Assembly (NCBI GenBank): GCA_002368715.1
Contig: DFEO01000162.1
Location: 1 to 6,425, forward strand
Source of the DNA: Ruminococcus sp. UBA3800
GTDB lineage: Bacteria; Bacillota; Clostridia; Oscillospirales; Ruminococcaceae
DNA: 6,425 nucleotides
Direction of reading: 5' to 3'
The first letter of the stretch is position 1; every line of letters begins with the position of its first letter. Positions 1 through 5,438 of the stretch are shown one piece after another. Both the position numbers and the translations under genes were made by a program. The notes beneath the pieces were generated by a model, which saw only the letters and a program-made list of their open reading frames with translations, was not told the DNA's origin and ran no database searches.

Positions 1-21
1 CGTGGGTTGTGCGGTGTTGCC

Positions 22-687
22 TTAAACTATCAGCTGATCTCTCATTTTTTGCAAAAGCTTTTTCTCCTGTCGTGAGACCTTGACCTGGGTCATACCCAAA
101 AGCTTTGCTGTTTCGCACTGGGTAAGGTTTTTGAAATAGCGCAGGAATATGAGTTTTCTGTCAGCTGCTTCAAGTGAGCTCAGCGCCTGTCTAAGCGCAA
201 GCTTGTCGGCTATCTCGAGGTCGTGCGCTTCCACAGGAACGTCGATCTGATGTTCATCGTCGTTATCATAGGTCGGAGACAGGCTCAGCACCGGCATAGA
301 ACAGTTGAGCGCCTGGATCACATCGGACTCATCTGCATTAAGCAGACCGCAAAGCTCGCCAAGCCTTGGTTCCCTTCCCGTTTCATGGATAAAGCGCTCT
401 CTTGCGGCTGTGACCTTCAATGAAAGCTCTTTGAGGCTTCTTGATACCTTGACTGTTCCGCCGTCACGAAAAAGGCGCTTTATCTCTCCCAGGATAACAG
501 GCACAGCATAGGTCGAAAACCTGACCCCACGCTCGGGTTCAAAGCTTTTTGATGCCTTGACAAGACCCATACAGCCTGCACTGTAAAGCTCCTCATATTC
601 GATGCCACGGTTTCGGAATCTGTTTGCGCAAAGGTGAACGAGCCCCAGGTTCTGTGTGACAAGAGGATCGTTGGCTGTCCTACTCAT
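22..687 (-). CDS. sigF: RNA polymerase sporulation sigma factor SigF
   Basis: A 221-residue sigma-70 family protein that would direct RNA polymerase to early forespore promoters. Region 2 spans about residues 10-75 and includes the YEELYSAGCMGLVKA and FSTYAVPVILGEIKR segments. The TVKVSRSLKEL stretch at 79-89 and the region-4 helix-turn-helix (about 168-215, LTQCETAKLLGMTQVKVSR) closely match Bacillus SigF/SigG. It is third in the order spoIIAA-spoIIAB-sigF, which favours SigF over SigG. Its ATG overlaps the end of spoIIAB by 8 nt, and an AAAGGAA ribosome site lies at 698-704. The protein is short compared with 255 residues in B. subtilis: the usual N-terminal stretch before region 2 is missing. 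An in-frame stop just upstream rules out a longer start. SigB is the alternative, but the partner proteins are SpoIIA-like. No terminator is visible in the 21 bases left in the window. Confidence 0.93.
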   Translation of the reverse strand: MSRTANDPLVTQNLGLVHLCANRFRNRGIEYEELYSAGCMGLVKASKSFEPERGVRFSTYAVPVILGEIKRLFRDGGTVKVSRSLKELSLKVTAARERFIHETGREPRLGELCGLLNADESDVIQALNCSMPVLSLSPTYDNDDEHQIDVPVEAHDLEIADKLALRQALSSLEAADRKLIFLRYFKNLTQCETAKLLGMTQVKVSRQEKKLLQKMRDQLIV

Positions 688-1129
688 ACCGCTCTTTTTC
701 CTTTAGCTGTTTGGTAAGTATCAGCGTTGTTCCTTTTTCAGGGATGCTCCTGACGCTTACCTTGTCCATAAAGCTCTGCATGACCGCAAAGCCGAGCCCT
801 GCCCTCTCCTCATCGTGTGAGGTCGAAAACATCGGCTCCATTGCTTTTTCGATGTTCTCGATACCGCAGCCCTTGTCTCTTATTTTTATGCGGACACTTC
901 TGTCTGCAAATATCTTCACCTCCATAAACACCTCACCTATCCTGTCGGGATAAGCGTGGACTATGACATTTGTCACACCCTCCGAAACTGCGGTCTTGAT
1001 GTCTGATATTTCGTCTATCAGCGGGTCCAGCTGAGATATAAAGCTGCTTACTGCCGCTCTTGAAAACCTCTCGTTCTCGGAGCAGCTCGGAAAGGTAAGC
1101 TTCATCCTGTTAATAAGTCTTTGCTTCAT
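680..1129 (-). CDS. spoIIAB: Anti-sigma F factor / serine kinase SpoIIAB
   Basis: A 149-residue GHKL-fold protein (B. subtilis SpoIIAB is 146). In the known system it binds SigF with ATP and holds it inactive, and it phosphorylates SpoIIAA. The Bergerat ATP-fold motifs are visible: the N box with E50 and N54 (TAVSEGVTN), the G1 box DKGCGI at 85-90, the G2 box ERAGLGFAVM at 108-117, and GTT at 133-135. The N-terminal SFISQLDP stretch matches the B. subtilis protein. The start at 1129 is preferred because AAGGAGG lies 9 nt upstream, inside spoIIAA. An internal ATG at 1105 would align better with the shorter B. subtilis N terminus but has only a poor ribosome site. The gene overlaps spoIIAA by 20 nt and sigF by 8 nt, so translation is probably coupled, which suits proteins that work in a fixed ratio. 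Confidence 0.94.
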   Translation of the reverse strand: MKQRLINRMKLTFPSCSENERFSRAAVSSFISQLDPLIDEISDIKTAVSEGVTNVIVHAYPDRIGEVFMEVKIFADRSVRIKIRDKGCGIENIEKAMEPMFSTSHDEERAGLGFAVMQSFMDKVSVRSIPEKGTTLILTKQLKEKERYE

Positions 1130-1502
1130 CTGTCATTTCCTCCTTGATGTCTTCATCAATTCTGTTTTCGCCGCTTAGTATCCTGCTGACATCGTCGGCT
1201 ATCTTCGTCAGCCTGTCTATACCTGACAGCTGAAACACTTTTCTTATATAGCCTGCGACTCCTGTCAGAATCACCTCGCCGCCACGGTCTGTCATCTGAC
1301 GGTATCTGCCCATGACAAGACCTATGCCCGAGCTGTCCATAAAGGTCACTCTTGAAAAATCAAGGATAAGAAGTCCCGGGTCGTGCTCGCTGACAGCTTT
1401 GTCAATGTCGGTCCTTATGCCTTTAGCCGTGTGGTGGTCGATGTCGCCGCTGATAACGGCATATATTATGCCGCCTGTGTATATCCTTATCTCGGTATCC
1501 AT
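1110..1502 (-). CDS. spoIIAA: Anti-sigma F factor antagonist SpoIIAA (STAS domain)
   Basis: A 130-residue STAS-domain protein, first gene of the SigF control operon. In its unphosphorylated form the family binds SpoIIAB and frees SigF; phosphorylation by SpoIIAB switches it off and SpoIIE reactivates it. GDIDHHTA (19-26) matches the GELDHHTA of B. subtilis. The phospho-acceptor motif FMDSSGIGLVMGRY spans 54-67, with Ser57 aligning to the phosphorylated serine, the first Ser of DSSG. The GRYRQM sequence is typical of SpoIIAA rather than RsbV. The protein is about 13 residues longer than the 117-residue B. subtilis form. The extra part is a charged tail (about 111-130), partly encoded in the overlap with spoIIAB. 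The ATG at 1502 follows an AAAGGAA ribosome site (1510-1516) with a 7-nt spacer. Confidence 0.94.
   Translation of the reverse strand: MDTEIRIYTGGIIYAVISGDIDHHTAKGIRTDIDKAVSEHDPGLLILDFSRVTFMDSSGIGLVMGRYRQMTDRGGEVILTGVAGYIRKVFQLSGIDRLTKIADDVSRILSGENRIDEDIKEEMTDEAKTY
1139..1145 (-). promoter_or_regulatory. Shine-Dalgarno site setting the spoIIAB start
   Basis: AAGGAGG on the minus strand, 9 nt before the ATG at 1129. It lies inside the spoIIAA coding region and supports the overlapping start over the later ATG at 1105, which has only CAGG directly against it. Confidence 0.8.
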
Positions 1503-1544
1503 TTTTTACTTCCTTTCATTTTATTGCTAAAATAATGATATCAC

Positions 1545-1570
1545 CAAAGCAATGAATAAATTGTCGATAA
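1545..1570 (-). promoter_or_regulatory. Putative Spo0A box and promoter region of the spoIIA operon
   Basis: The plus-strand heptamer TGTCGAT at 1562-1568 matches the Spo0A box TGTCGAA at six of seven positions. Read on the minus strand it is ATCGACA. About 21 nt further toward spoIIAA is TGATATCAT, an extended -10-like element. That wide spacing resembles Spo0A-activated SigA promoters such as B. subtilis spoIIG. No SigH-type AGGA/GAAT pair, the class used by B. subtilis spoIIA, is visible here. The heptamer match is seen; the promoter class is inference. Confidence 0.35.
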
Positions 1571-1578
1571 GACAGAAT

Positions 1579-1620
1579 AAAAAAACGGTATGCCAACTTG
1601 AAAAAGTGACATACCGTTTT
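1579..1620 (-). terminator. Intrinsic terminator after the AraC-family gene
   Basis: An 11-bp perfect stem (AAAACGGTATG at 1582-1592 with CATACCGTTTT at 1610-1620) encloses a 17-nt loop that can form an extra ACTT/AAGT mini-stem. Read on the minus strand the hairpin is followed by a run of T (through 1579), as expected for rho-independent termination. It lies about 50 nt beyond the stop of the AraC-family gene and before the spoIIA promoter region, so it should insulate the two units. Confidence 0.88.
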
Positions 1621-1667
1621 AAAAATATTCAATAATAATCCTATGCAGACCGGCATACTATAAGATA

Positions 1668-2498
1668 TCAGCTGCCTGCCTTTTTGTGCAGCGAACGGAA
1701 TTCAGCCGGCGAGAGCATCTCGTGCTTTTTGAAAACAGAGCAGAAATAGCTGCAGTCATTATATCCGACTGCCGTTGCTATCTCGTTTATATTGCGGTCA
1801 TTTTCCATAAGCATAAGCTTTGCCTGCTGGATACGCTTCCTTGCAAGATACTCAAATGGTCTGAGATTATAGCACTCCTTGAAAAGCCTGCAAAGATACT
1901 GGGGTGAAAGATCAATAAGGTTCGCAAGCTCGTCAAGCGTCAGCTCGTTTCTGAAATTCTTGTCGATATAATCAATAACAGGCTTGACCTGATTGAGCTT
2001 CTGGCTATCCTGACTGCCGTTTCTGAGATTGACCACCCTGTGAAGCTCGATAAGAAACTGATAAAGATTAGCCGATGACTGGTGGCCGCTGTAATAATAA
2101 TTTGTCTTCATCTGATAAAGTGTCTTCTTGAAGACCGCCTCCAGAGATGTAAGATCGCTGATGTGGAAGACCCTTGCAGTCTCCATTTTCAGGTGTCCCA
2201 TAAGAGCTTCAACATCTCTGCCGTCAAAAGCTATCCAGTGTGTTTCCCAGATATCCTGTGTCGGGTAATACTCGTGAGGAAACTTTGGCGGAAGATAAAA
2301 AGCATCGCCGGCATTTATATCATAAGTGACCGAATCAATGATAAGCTTTCCGCTTCCTCTTGTGCAGTAGATGATCTGGTAGTTCGGATAGCCCGATTCT
2401 CTGATAAAATGAAACTCCTGATCTCTGGCGCCTATTCCGGTAACGAACAAAGGCAGAGCGACCTCATCGCCCAATACAGGATAACAATAATCTGTCAT
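1668..2498 (-). CDS. AraC-family transcriptional regulator with N-terminal cupin sensor domain
   Basis: A 276-residue regulator. The N-terminal part (about 15-140) has the beta-rich pattern of the AraC-type cupin ligand-binding domain, including GSGKLIIDSVTYDINAGDAF (49-68) and a proline-rich PPKFPHEY stretch. The C terminus carries the two helix-turn-helix motifs of the family: one about 186-207 (LTLDELANLIDLSPQYLCRLFK) and one about 235-257 (INEIATAVGYNDCSYFCSVFK), ending with SPAEFR. Such proteins usually sense a small sugar or metabolite and activate a neighbouring promoter, but the ligand cannot be read from sequence. The gene is divergent from the SGNH-PIN-YfcE operon, so that operon and its own gene are plausible targets. 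The ATG at 2498 follows GGTGA at 2505-2509 with a 6-nt spacer. Confidence 0.9.
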   Translation of the reverse strand: MTDYCYPVLGDEVALPLFVTGIGARDQEFHFIRESGYPNYQIIYCTRGSGKLIIDSVTYDINAGDAFYLPPKFPHEYYPTQDIWETHWIAFDGRDVEALMGHLKMETARVFHISDLTSLEAVFKKTLYQMKTNYYYSGHQSSANLYQFLIELHRVVNLRNGSQDSQKLNQVKPVIDYIDKNFRNELTLDELANLIDLSPQYLCRLFKECYNLRPFEYLARKRIQQAKLMLMENDRNINEIATAVGYNDCSYFCSVFKKHEMLSPAEFRSLHKKAGS

Positions 2499-2569
2499 AA
2501 AAAATCACCGCTGTTCATAAAAGTTTTATATTTACATATAATTTCATATAGTCATATCAATATATAATT

Positions 2570-2598
2570 ATATTAACACATACTTTCCATATTGTCAA
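2570..2598 (-). promoter_or_regulatory. SigA-type promoter for the AraC-family gene
   Basis: On the minus strand, TTGACA (2593-2598, perfect -35) is followed after 17 nt by TAATAT (2570-2575), with TG one base upstream as an extended -10. The predicted transcript starts near 2563, giving a leader of about 65 nt that is very AT-rich and contains repeated CATATA-like words. Confidence 0.65.
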
Positions 2599-2635
2599 GA
2601 GAAAAAACAACGAGATCAAGTTATGTCGCAAAACC

Positions 2636-2664
2636 TTTACAATCAAGAAAAAATATGTTATAAT
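2636..2664 (+). promoter_or_regulatory. SigA-type extended -10 promoter for the SGNH-PIN-yfcE operon
   Basis: TTTACA (2636-2641) and a perfect TATAAT (2659-2664) are separated by exactly 17 nt, with TG at 2656-2657 forming an extended -10. Transcription should start near 2671, leaving a leader of only about 15 nt before the ATG at 2686. The two divergent -35 boxes are 37 nt apart, room for one shared regulator site. Confidence 0.8.
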
Positions 2665-2673
2665 CATTGAAAA

Positions 2674-2678
2674 GAGGG
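2674..2678 (+). promoter_or_regulatory. Shine-Dalgarno site setting the SGNH hydrolase start
   Basis: GAGGG lies 7 nt before the ATG at 2686 but only 1 nt before the in-frame ATG at 2680. The spacing selects the downstream ATG. Confidence 0.75.
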
Positions 2679-2685
2679 AATGGTT

Positions 2686-3786
2686 ATGAAAAGACATTTG
2701 TTATTGATACTGCTAATATTATCAGCTCTTATGTCAGATCCTTTGATCTGCCTGGCTGATGATCCGCAAAGCACACCGCAGGATATCCCTGTGCCGGAAA
2801 AGATCGTTGTCCTCGGTGATTCTATCGCAGCAGGCTACGGACTGAAGGGATTTAAAAAGTCAGATCCGTATCACTGTGACTCATATGCCAATCTGCTGGC
2901 CGAGGAGTATACTCAGGAGCTTAACGGGATCTGTCCGTTCACCCTTATCAATGATGCCGTTTCGGGCGATACGTCCGCACAGCTGCTGAAACACCTTAAA
3001 AACGGCGAGTTTGACAATGACCTGGCAGGCTGTGATCTTGTTGTTATCTCTATCGGAGGAAATGATATCCTGGGTCCATTCCGTGACTTTATAAATAACA
3101 GGATGAATATCGGAAAGCAGCTCAAGCTCAAAGATATAGCTGAAAATGTGACCGACCTTGAAGGAGTCATGGATTCTGTTGAAAAGCTCAGCGGCAGGAT
3201 CGACAAAGCTTTGGATAAGTATTCGGAAGTGATAATCAGTATCATAGAACAGGTAAGATCAAAATGTGATGCCGATATAATCATACAGACACTTTACGAC
3301 CCGTTTGCAAAGGTGCCTGCGGCTTTTATGTTCCAGGGGCTGTCAAAGGACAAGATAGAGAAGCTCGATGAGATAATCAAAGACAATGCTATTGATGAAA
3401 ACGGAACTGTTCGCTACTATGTGTGTGACATCTACGAGCCTTTCAAGGACAAAGGACTGGAGCTTACCAATATGGAAAGAGGCGACATCCATCCGAATTC
3501 AAAGGGACATAAGCTGATAGCGCAGGAGCTTGACAAGACCATCAGGGAGCAAAGCTATACATATGACGGCACGGACGATGGATCCGTGGCTGTCCAGACA
3601 GGACCGGTAAGCTCGTCTGTGTCTGAAGCGTCCGAAACAGACAGTGTGTCATCAAAGGCGGCAGCAGGCGCCGAGGTGATAAATGGTCATGAAGATACCG
3701 CAAGGATGATAATTGCGGTCAGTGCGTGCGTTCTTGGACTTGCGGCTTTTGCGGTCCTTATTCTGACAAAGGAGAAGAAAAAATGA
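2686..3786 (+). CDS. Secreted, C-terminally membrane-anchored SGNH/GDSL-family hydrolase
   Basis: A 366-residue esterase/acylhydrolase-like protein, probably acting outside the cell. Residues 1-24 form a signal peptide (KR, then a long hydrophobic run, with likely cleavage after CLA). The SGNH blocks are visible: GDSIAAGYG (44-52, nucleophile Ser46), SGDT with Gly94, GGND (124-127, Asn126), and DIHPNSKGH (267-275, His269). The catalytic Asp normally sits three residues before the His; here that position is Gly266 and Asp267 is two before. A Ser/Thr/Ala-rich linker (about 290-335) leads to one transmembrane helix (about 341-360) and a TKEKKK tail, giving an N-out anchored topology. There is no LPXTG motif. 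The start at 2686 is chosen over 2680 by ribosome-site spacing. The stop overlaps the next gene as ATGA. The substrate is unknown; cell-wall or polysaccharide O-acetyl groups and lipids are possibilities. Confidence 0.88.
   Translation: MKRHLLLILLILSALMSDPLICLADDPQSTPQDIPVPEKIVVLGDSIAAGYGLKGFKKSDPYHCDSYANLLAEEYTQELNGICPFTLINDAVSGDTSAQLLKHLKNGEFDNDLAGCDLVVISIGGNDILGPFRDFINNRMNIGKQLKLKDIAENVTDLEGVMDSVEKLSGRIDKALDKYSEVIISIIEQVRSKCDADIIIQTLYDPFAKVPAAFMFQGLSKDKIEKLDEIIKDNAIDENGTVRYYVCDIYEPFKDKGLELTNMERGDIHPNSKGHKLIAQELDKTIREQSYTYDGTDDGSVAVQTGPVSSSVSEASETDSVSSKAAAGAEVINGHEDTARMIIAVSACVLGLAAFAVLILTKEKKK
3768..3774 (+). promoter_or_regulatory. Shine-Dalgarno site setting the PIN-like gene start
   Basis: AAAGGAG inside the last codons of the SGNH gene, 8 nt before the ATG at 3783. 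It rejects the longer in-frame reading from 3726 and places the start in an ATGA overlap. Confidence 0.85.
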
Positions 3787-4874
3787 AGATATTCCTTATC
3801 GATTTTGAAAACGTTAAGTCAAAAGGCCTGTCCGGAATTGATATGCTGGAGAGCGATGACACCGTCATCATCCTTTACAGCGAAAATTCCGATACGATAA
3901 GCTTTGAGATGCACCGTAAGGTAATGAAATGCCGTGCTGATATCGAGTATTTCAAGGTGCACGTCGGCGGAAAGAATGCGCTCGATTTTCAGCTTTCAAC
4001 ACTTCTCGGCTATATCGTGGCAAGAGGTGAGCATTCTCATGCGTTCATCATAAGCAACGACAGAGGCTTTGATTTTCTGCACGATTTTTGGCATGGAAAT
4101 TATGTCGAGGGTATCCGCACCGTAGTTTACAGGACAAGGAACATTTCGCAGGCTTTGAATTATGCTCAGGGCTCTGCTGCCACTGTTAAGGCTGATGAAC
4201 CCGATGACGAATCGGAGCAGGCTTCGGCACCTGTGATAGAGGAGGATGTTTTCGAGCCGTCTGAATCTCTCATTGAAAGCATTGATGAGCAGAAAGAACA
4301 AAAGGCAGAGGAAGAGCCCGAGCCTGATCCGAAGACCGATGTCAAGCCCAAGACAAGAACGCCTCGTCCCAGAGGATATATGCCAAATCTTACACATATA
4401 CTCCAGGAGGTATGCACCGCCGAACAGATACAGCAGATAAGTGAGCTGCTGAGCGAATCTGAGACAAAGGAAGAGCTCCACAATTCGCTTGCAAAGATAT
4501 ATAAGCAGCAGGCAACAGATTTTTATAAGCTGATAAGGCCAAGATATCTGCGCCTGAAGCAGCTTTATCTTAAAGAAAACCCCGGGCAGGTATCGGATGA
4601 GCCCGAAAACAAGACTGCGGATGAGCCTGTAAATGTCGAAGCAAGCGCACCGGTTCCCGATAAGCTGACAAGCCTTATACTTGATAACGTTGACGCCGAG
4701 TTTGAGAGCGAGGCTGACAGGATAAGAAAGTGTGTGCTTGCGGCACAGACAAAGCAGCAGTTTTATATCCGTATGGTCAAGGAATTTGGCAAAACGACCG
4801 GATGCAGGATCTATAAGGGAATAAAAAACAGCTGCGAACAGCTGCTTGAAGCAGCAAGGGAGTGTGAAGGGTGA
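3783..4874 (+). CDS. PIN/NYN-like domain protein with duplicated C-terminal helical module
   Basis: A 363-residue protein, probably cytoplasmic. The N-terminal ~125 residues look like a PIN/NYN-type nuclease fold: LIDFENV (5-11, Asp7 and Glu9), KNALDFQLS (64-72, Asp68) and ISNDRGFDFL (90-99, Asp93 and Asp97) supply the acidic residues expected to bind metal. Residues about 136-198 form an acidic, proline-rich linker that is probably disordered. Two related helical segments follow (about 203-261 and 296-355), each with a TK-x-[EQ]-[LF] core, separated by a second acidic linker. A function in RNA cleavage or processing is inferred from the fold; the target is unknown. The ATG at 3783 overlaps the SGNH stop, and the end overlaps yfcE by 4 nt. 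An in-frame extension to 3726 lies inside the SGNH gene and lacks its own ribosome site. Confidence 0.8.
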   Translation: MKIFLIDFENVKSKGLSGIDMLESDDTVIILYSENSDTISFEMHRKVMKCRADIEYFKVHVGGKNALDFQLSTLLGYIVARGEHSHAFIISNDRGFDFLHDFWHGNYVEGIRTVVYRTRNISQALNYAQGSAATVKADEPDDESEQASAPVIEEDVFEPSESLIESIDEQKEQKAEEEPEPDPKTDVKPKTRTPRPRGYMPNLTHILQEVCTAEQIQQISELLSESETKEELHNSLAKIYKQQATDFYKLIRPRYLRLKQLYLKENPGQVSDEPENKTADEPVNVEASAPVPDKLTSLILDNVDAEFESEADRIRKCVLAAQTKQQFYIRMVKEFGKTTGCRIYKGIKNSCEQLLEAARECEG

Positions 4875-5383
4875 AGCTGCTTATAGCGTCGGATATCCAT
4901 GGGTCGGCATACTGGTGTGAAAAACTTGTCAGAGAGTTTGAGAAAAGCAATGCACAAAAACTGATCCTGCTTGGAGATATCCTGTATCACGGCCCCAGAA
5001 ACGACCTCCCCGAGGGCTATGCTCCCAAGGAGGTCATAAGAATGCTGAACCCTCTGAAAGAAAAGATACTTTGCGTAAGAGGAAACTGTGACACAGAGGT
5101 CGACCAGATGGTGCTGGAGTTTCCGATCATGGCAGAGTATGCTTATCTTTATGTGGACGGGCTCTGCATCTTTGCTGCTCACGGCCACAAGTTCAGCTGT
5201 GATGCTCCGCCTGCGCTTTCCAAAGGTGATATCCTGCTTCATGGCCACACGCATATCCCCGCCTATGAAAAACGAGACGGTTTTACTTATGTAAACCCCG
5301 GCTCGGTATCTATTCCAAAGGATGGCTCCGAGCACAGCTTCATCATTATGGAAAACGGTGAGTTCAGGTTCTGCACATTATAG
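4871..5383 (+). CDS. yfcE: YfcE-family metallophosphodiesterase
   Basis: A 170-residue calcineurin-like phosphoesterase, close to E. coli YfcE (184 residues). YfcE is a metal (Mn)-dependent phosphodiesterase known mainly from artificial substrates. Metal and catalytic residues are visible: Asp8 and His10 (SDIHG), Asp36 (LLGDILYHGPRN), Asn72 in RGNCD, His104 (AHGH), and His126/His128 in GHTH, with NPGSVSIPK (142-150) near the end. Long matches to YfcE, such as GPRN-LPEGYAP and GNCD-EVDQM, make the family call firm. It starts with GTG, overlapping the upstream stop as GTGA, with AAGGGAG at 4856-4862 and an 8-nt spacer. As last gene of the operon it could act on phosphodiesters, possibly including products of the neighbouring putative nuclease, but that link is inference. 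Confidence 0.93.
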   Translation: MKLLIASDIHGSAYWCEKLVREFEKSNAQKLILLGDILYHGPRNDLPEGYAPKEVIRMLNPLKEKILCVRGNCDTEVDQMVLEFPIMAEYAYLYVDGLCIFAAHGHKFSCDAPPALSKGDILLHGHTHIPAYEKRDGFTYVNPGSVSIPKDGSEHSFIIMENGEFRFCTL

Positions 5384-5389
5384 AATATA

Positions 5390-5432
5390 AAACATCCCGA
5401 AAGCATATAAGCATTCGGGATGTTTCTTTTTT
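5390..5432. terminator. Intrinsic terminator between convergent yfcE and mrp
   Basis: A 12-bp perfect stem (5390-5401 with 5414-5425, core CATCCCGAA/TTCGGGATG), a 12-nt loop with a possible GC/GC inner pair, then a T-rich run to 5432 on the plus strand. It starts 6 nt after the yfcE stop. On the minus strand the tail is TTATATTC, weaker but probably enough for it to serve mrp as well; the bidirectional role is inference. Confidence 0.9.
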
Positions 5433-5438
5433 GGCTGT

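Noticed and set aside
22..1502. rsbV-rsbW-sigB general stress operon
   Set aside because: Same gene order and related folds, but the DHHTA and DSSGIGLVMGRY motifs, the SpoIIAB-like SFISQLDP segment and the SigF/SigG-type VSRSLKEL sequence fit the spoIIA operon better.
2082..2567. 161-codon plus-strand open frame
   Set aside because: Antisense to the AraC-family gene and its promoter region; no recognisable domain.
2743..2754. Lipoprotein signal (cysteine at residue 22 of the SGNH protein)
   Set aside because: The residue before Cys is Ile, not Gly, Ala or Ser, so it does not fit a lipobox; a signal peptidase I site after CLA is more likely.
3726..3782. Longer start for the PIN-like protein
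   Set aside because: The extra 19 residues lie within the SGNH transmembrane codons, while a good ribosome site at 3768-3774 serves the ATG at 3783.
3996..4481. 161-codon minus-strand open frame with hydrophobic stretches
   Set aside because: Antisense to the linker and nuclease domain of the PIN-like gene; the apparent Leu/Ser richness comes from reading acidic codons backwards.
4811..5335. 174-codon minus-strand open frame
   Set aside because: Antisense to yfcE and the end of the PIN-like gene; those coding frames are strongly supported by motifs and ribosome sites.
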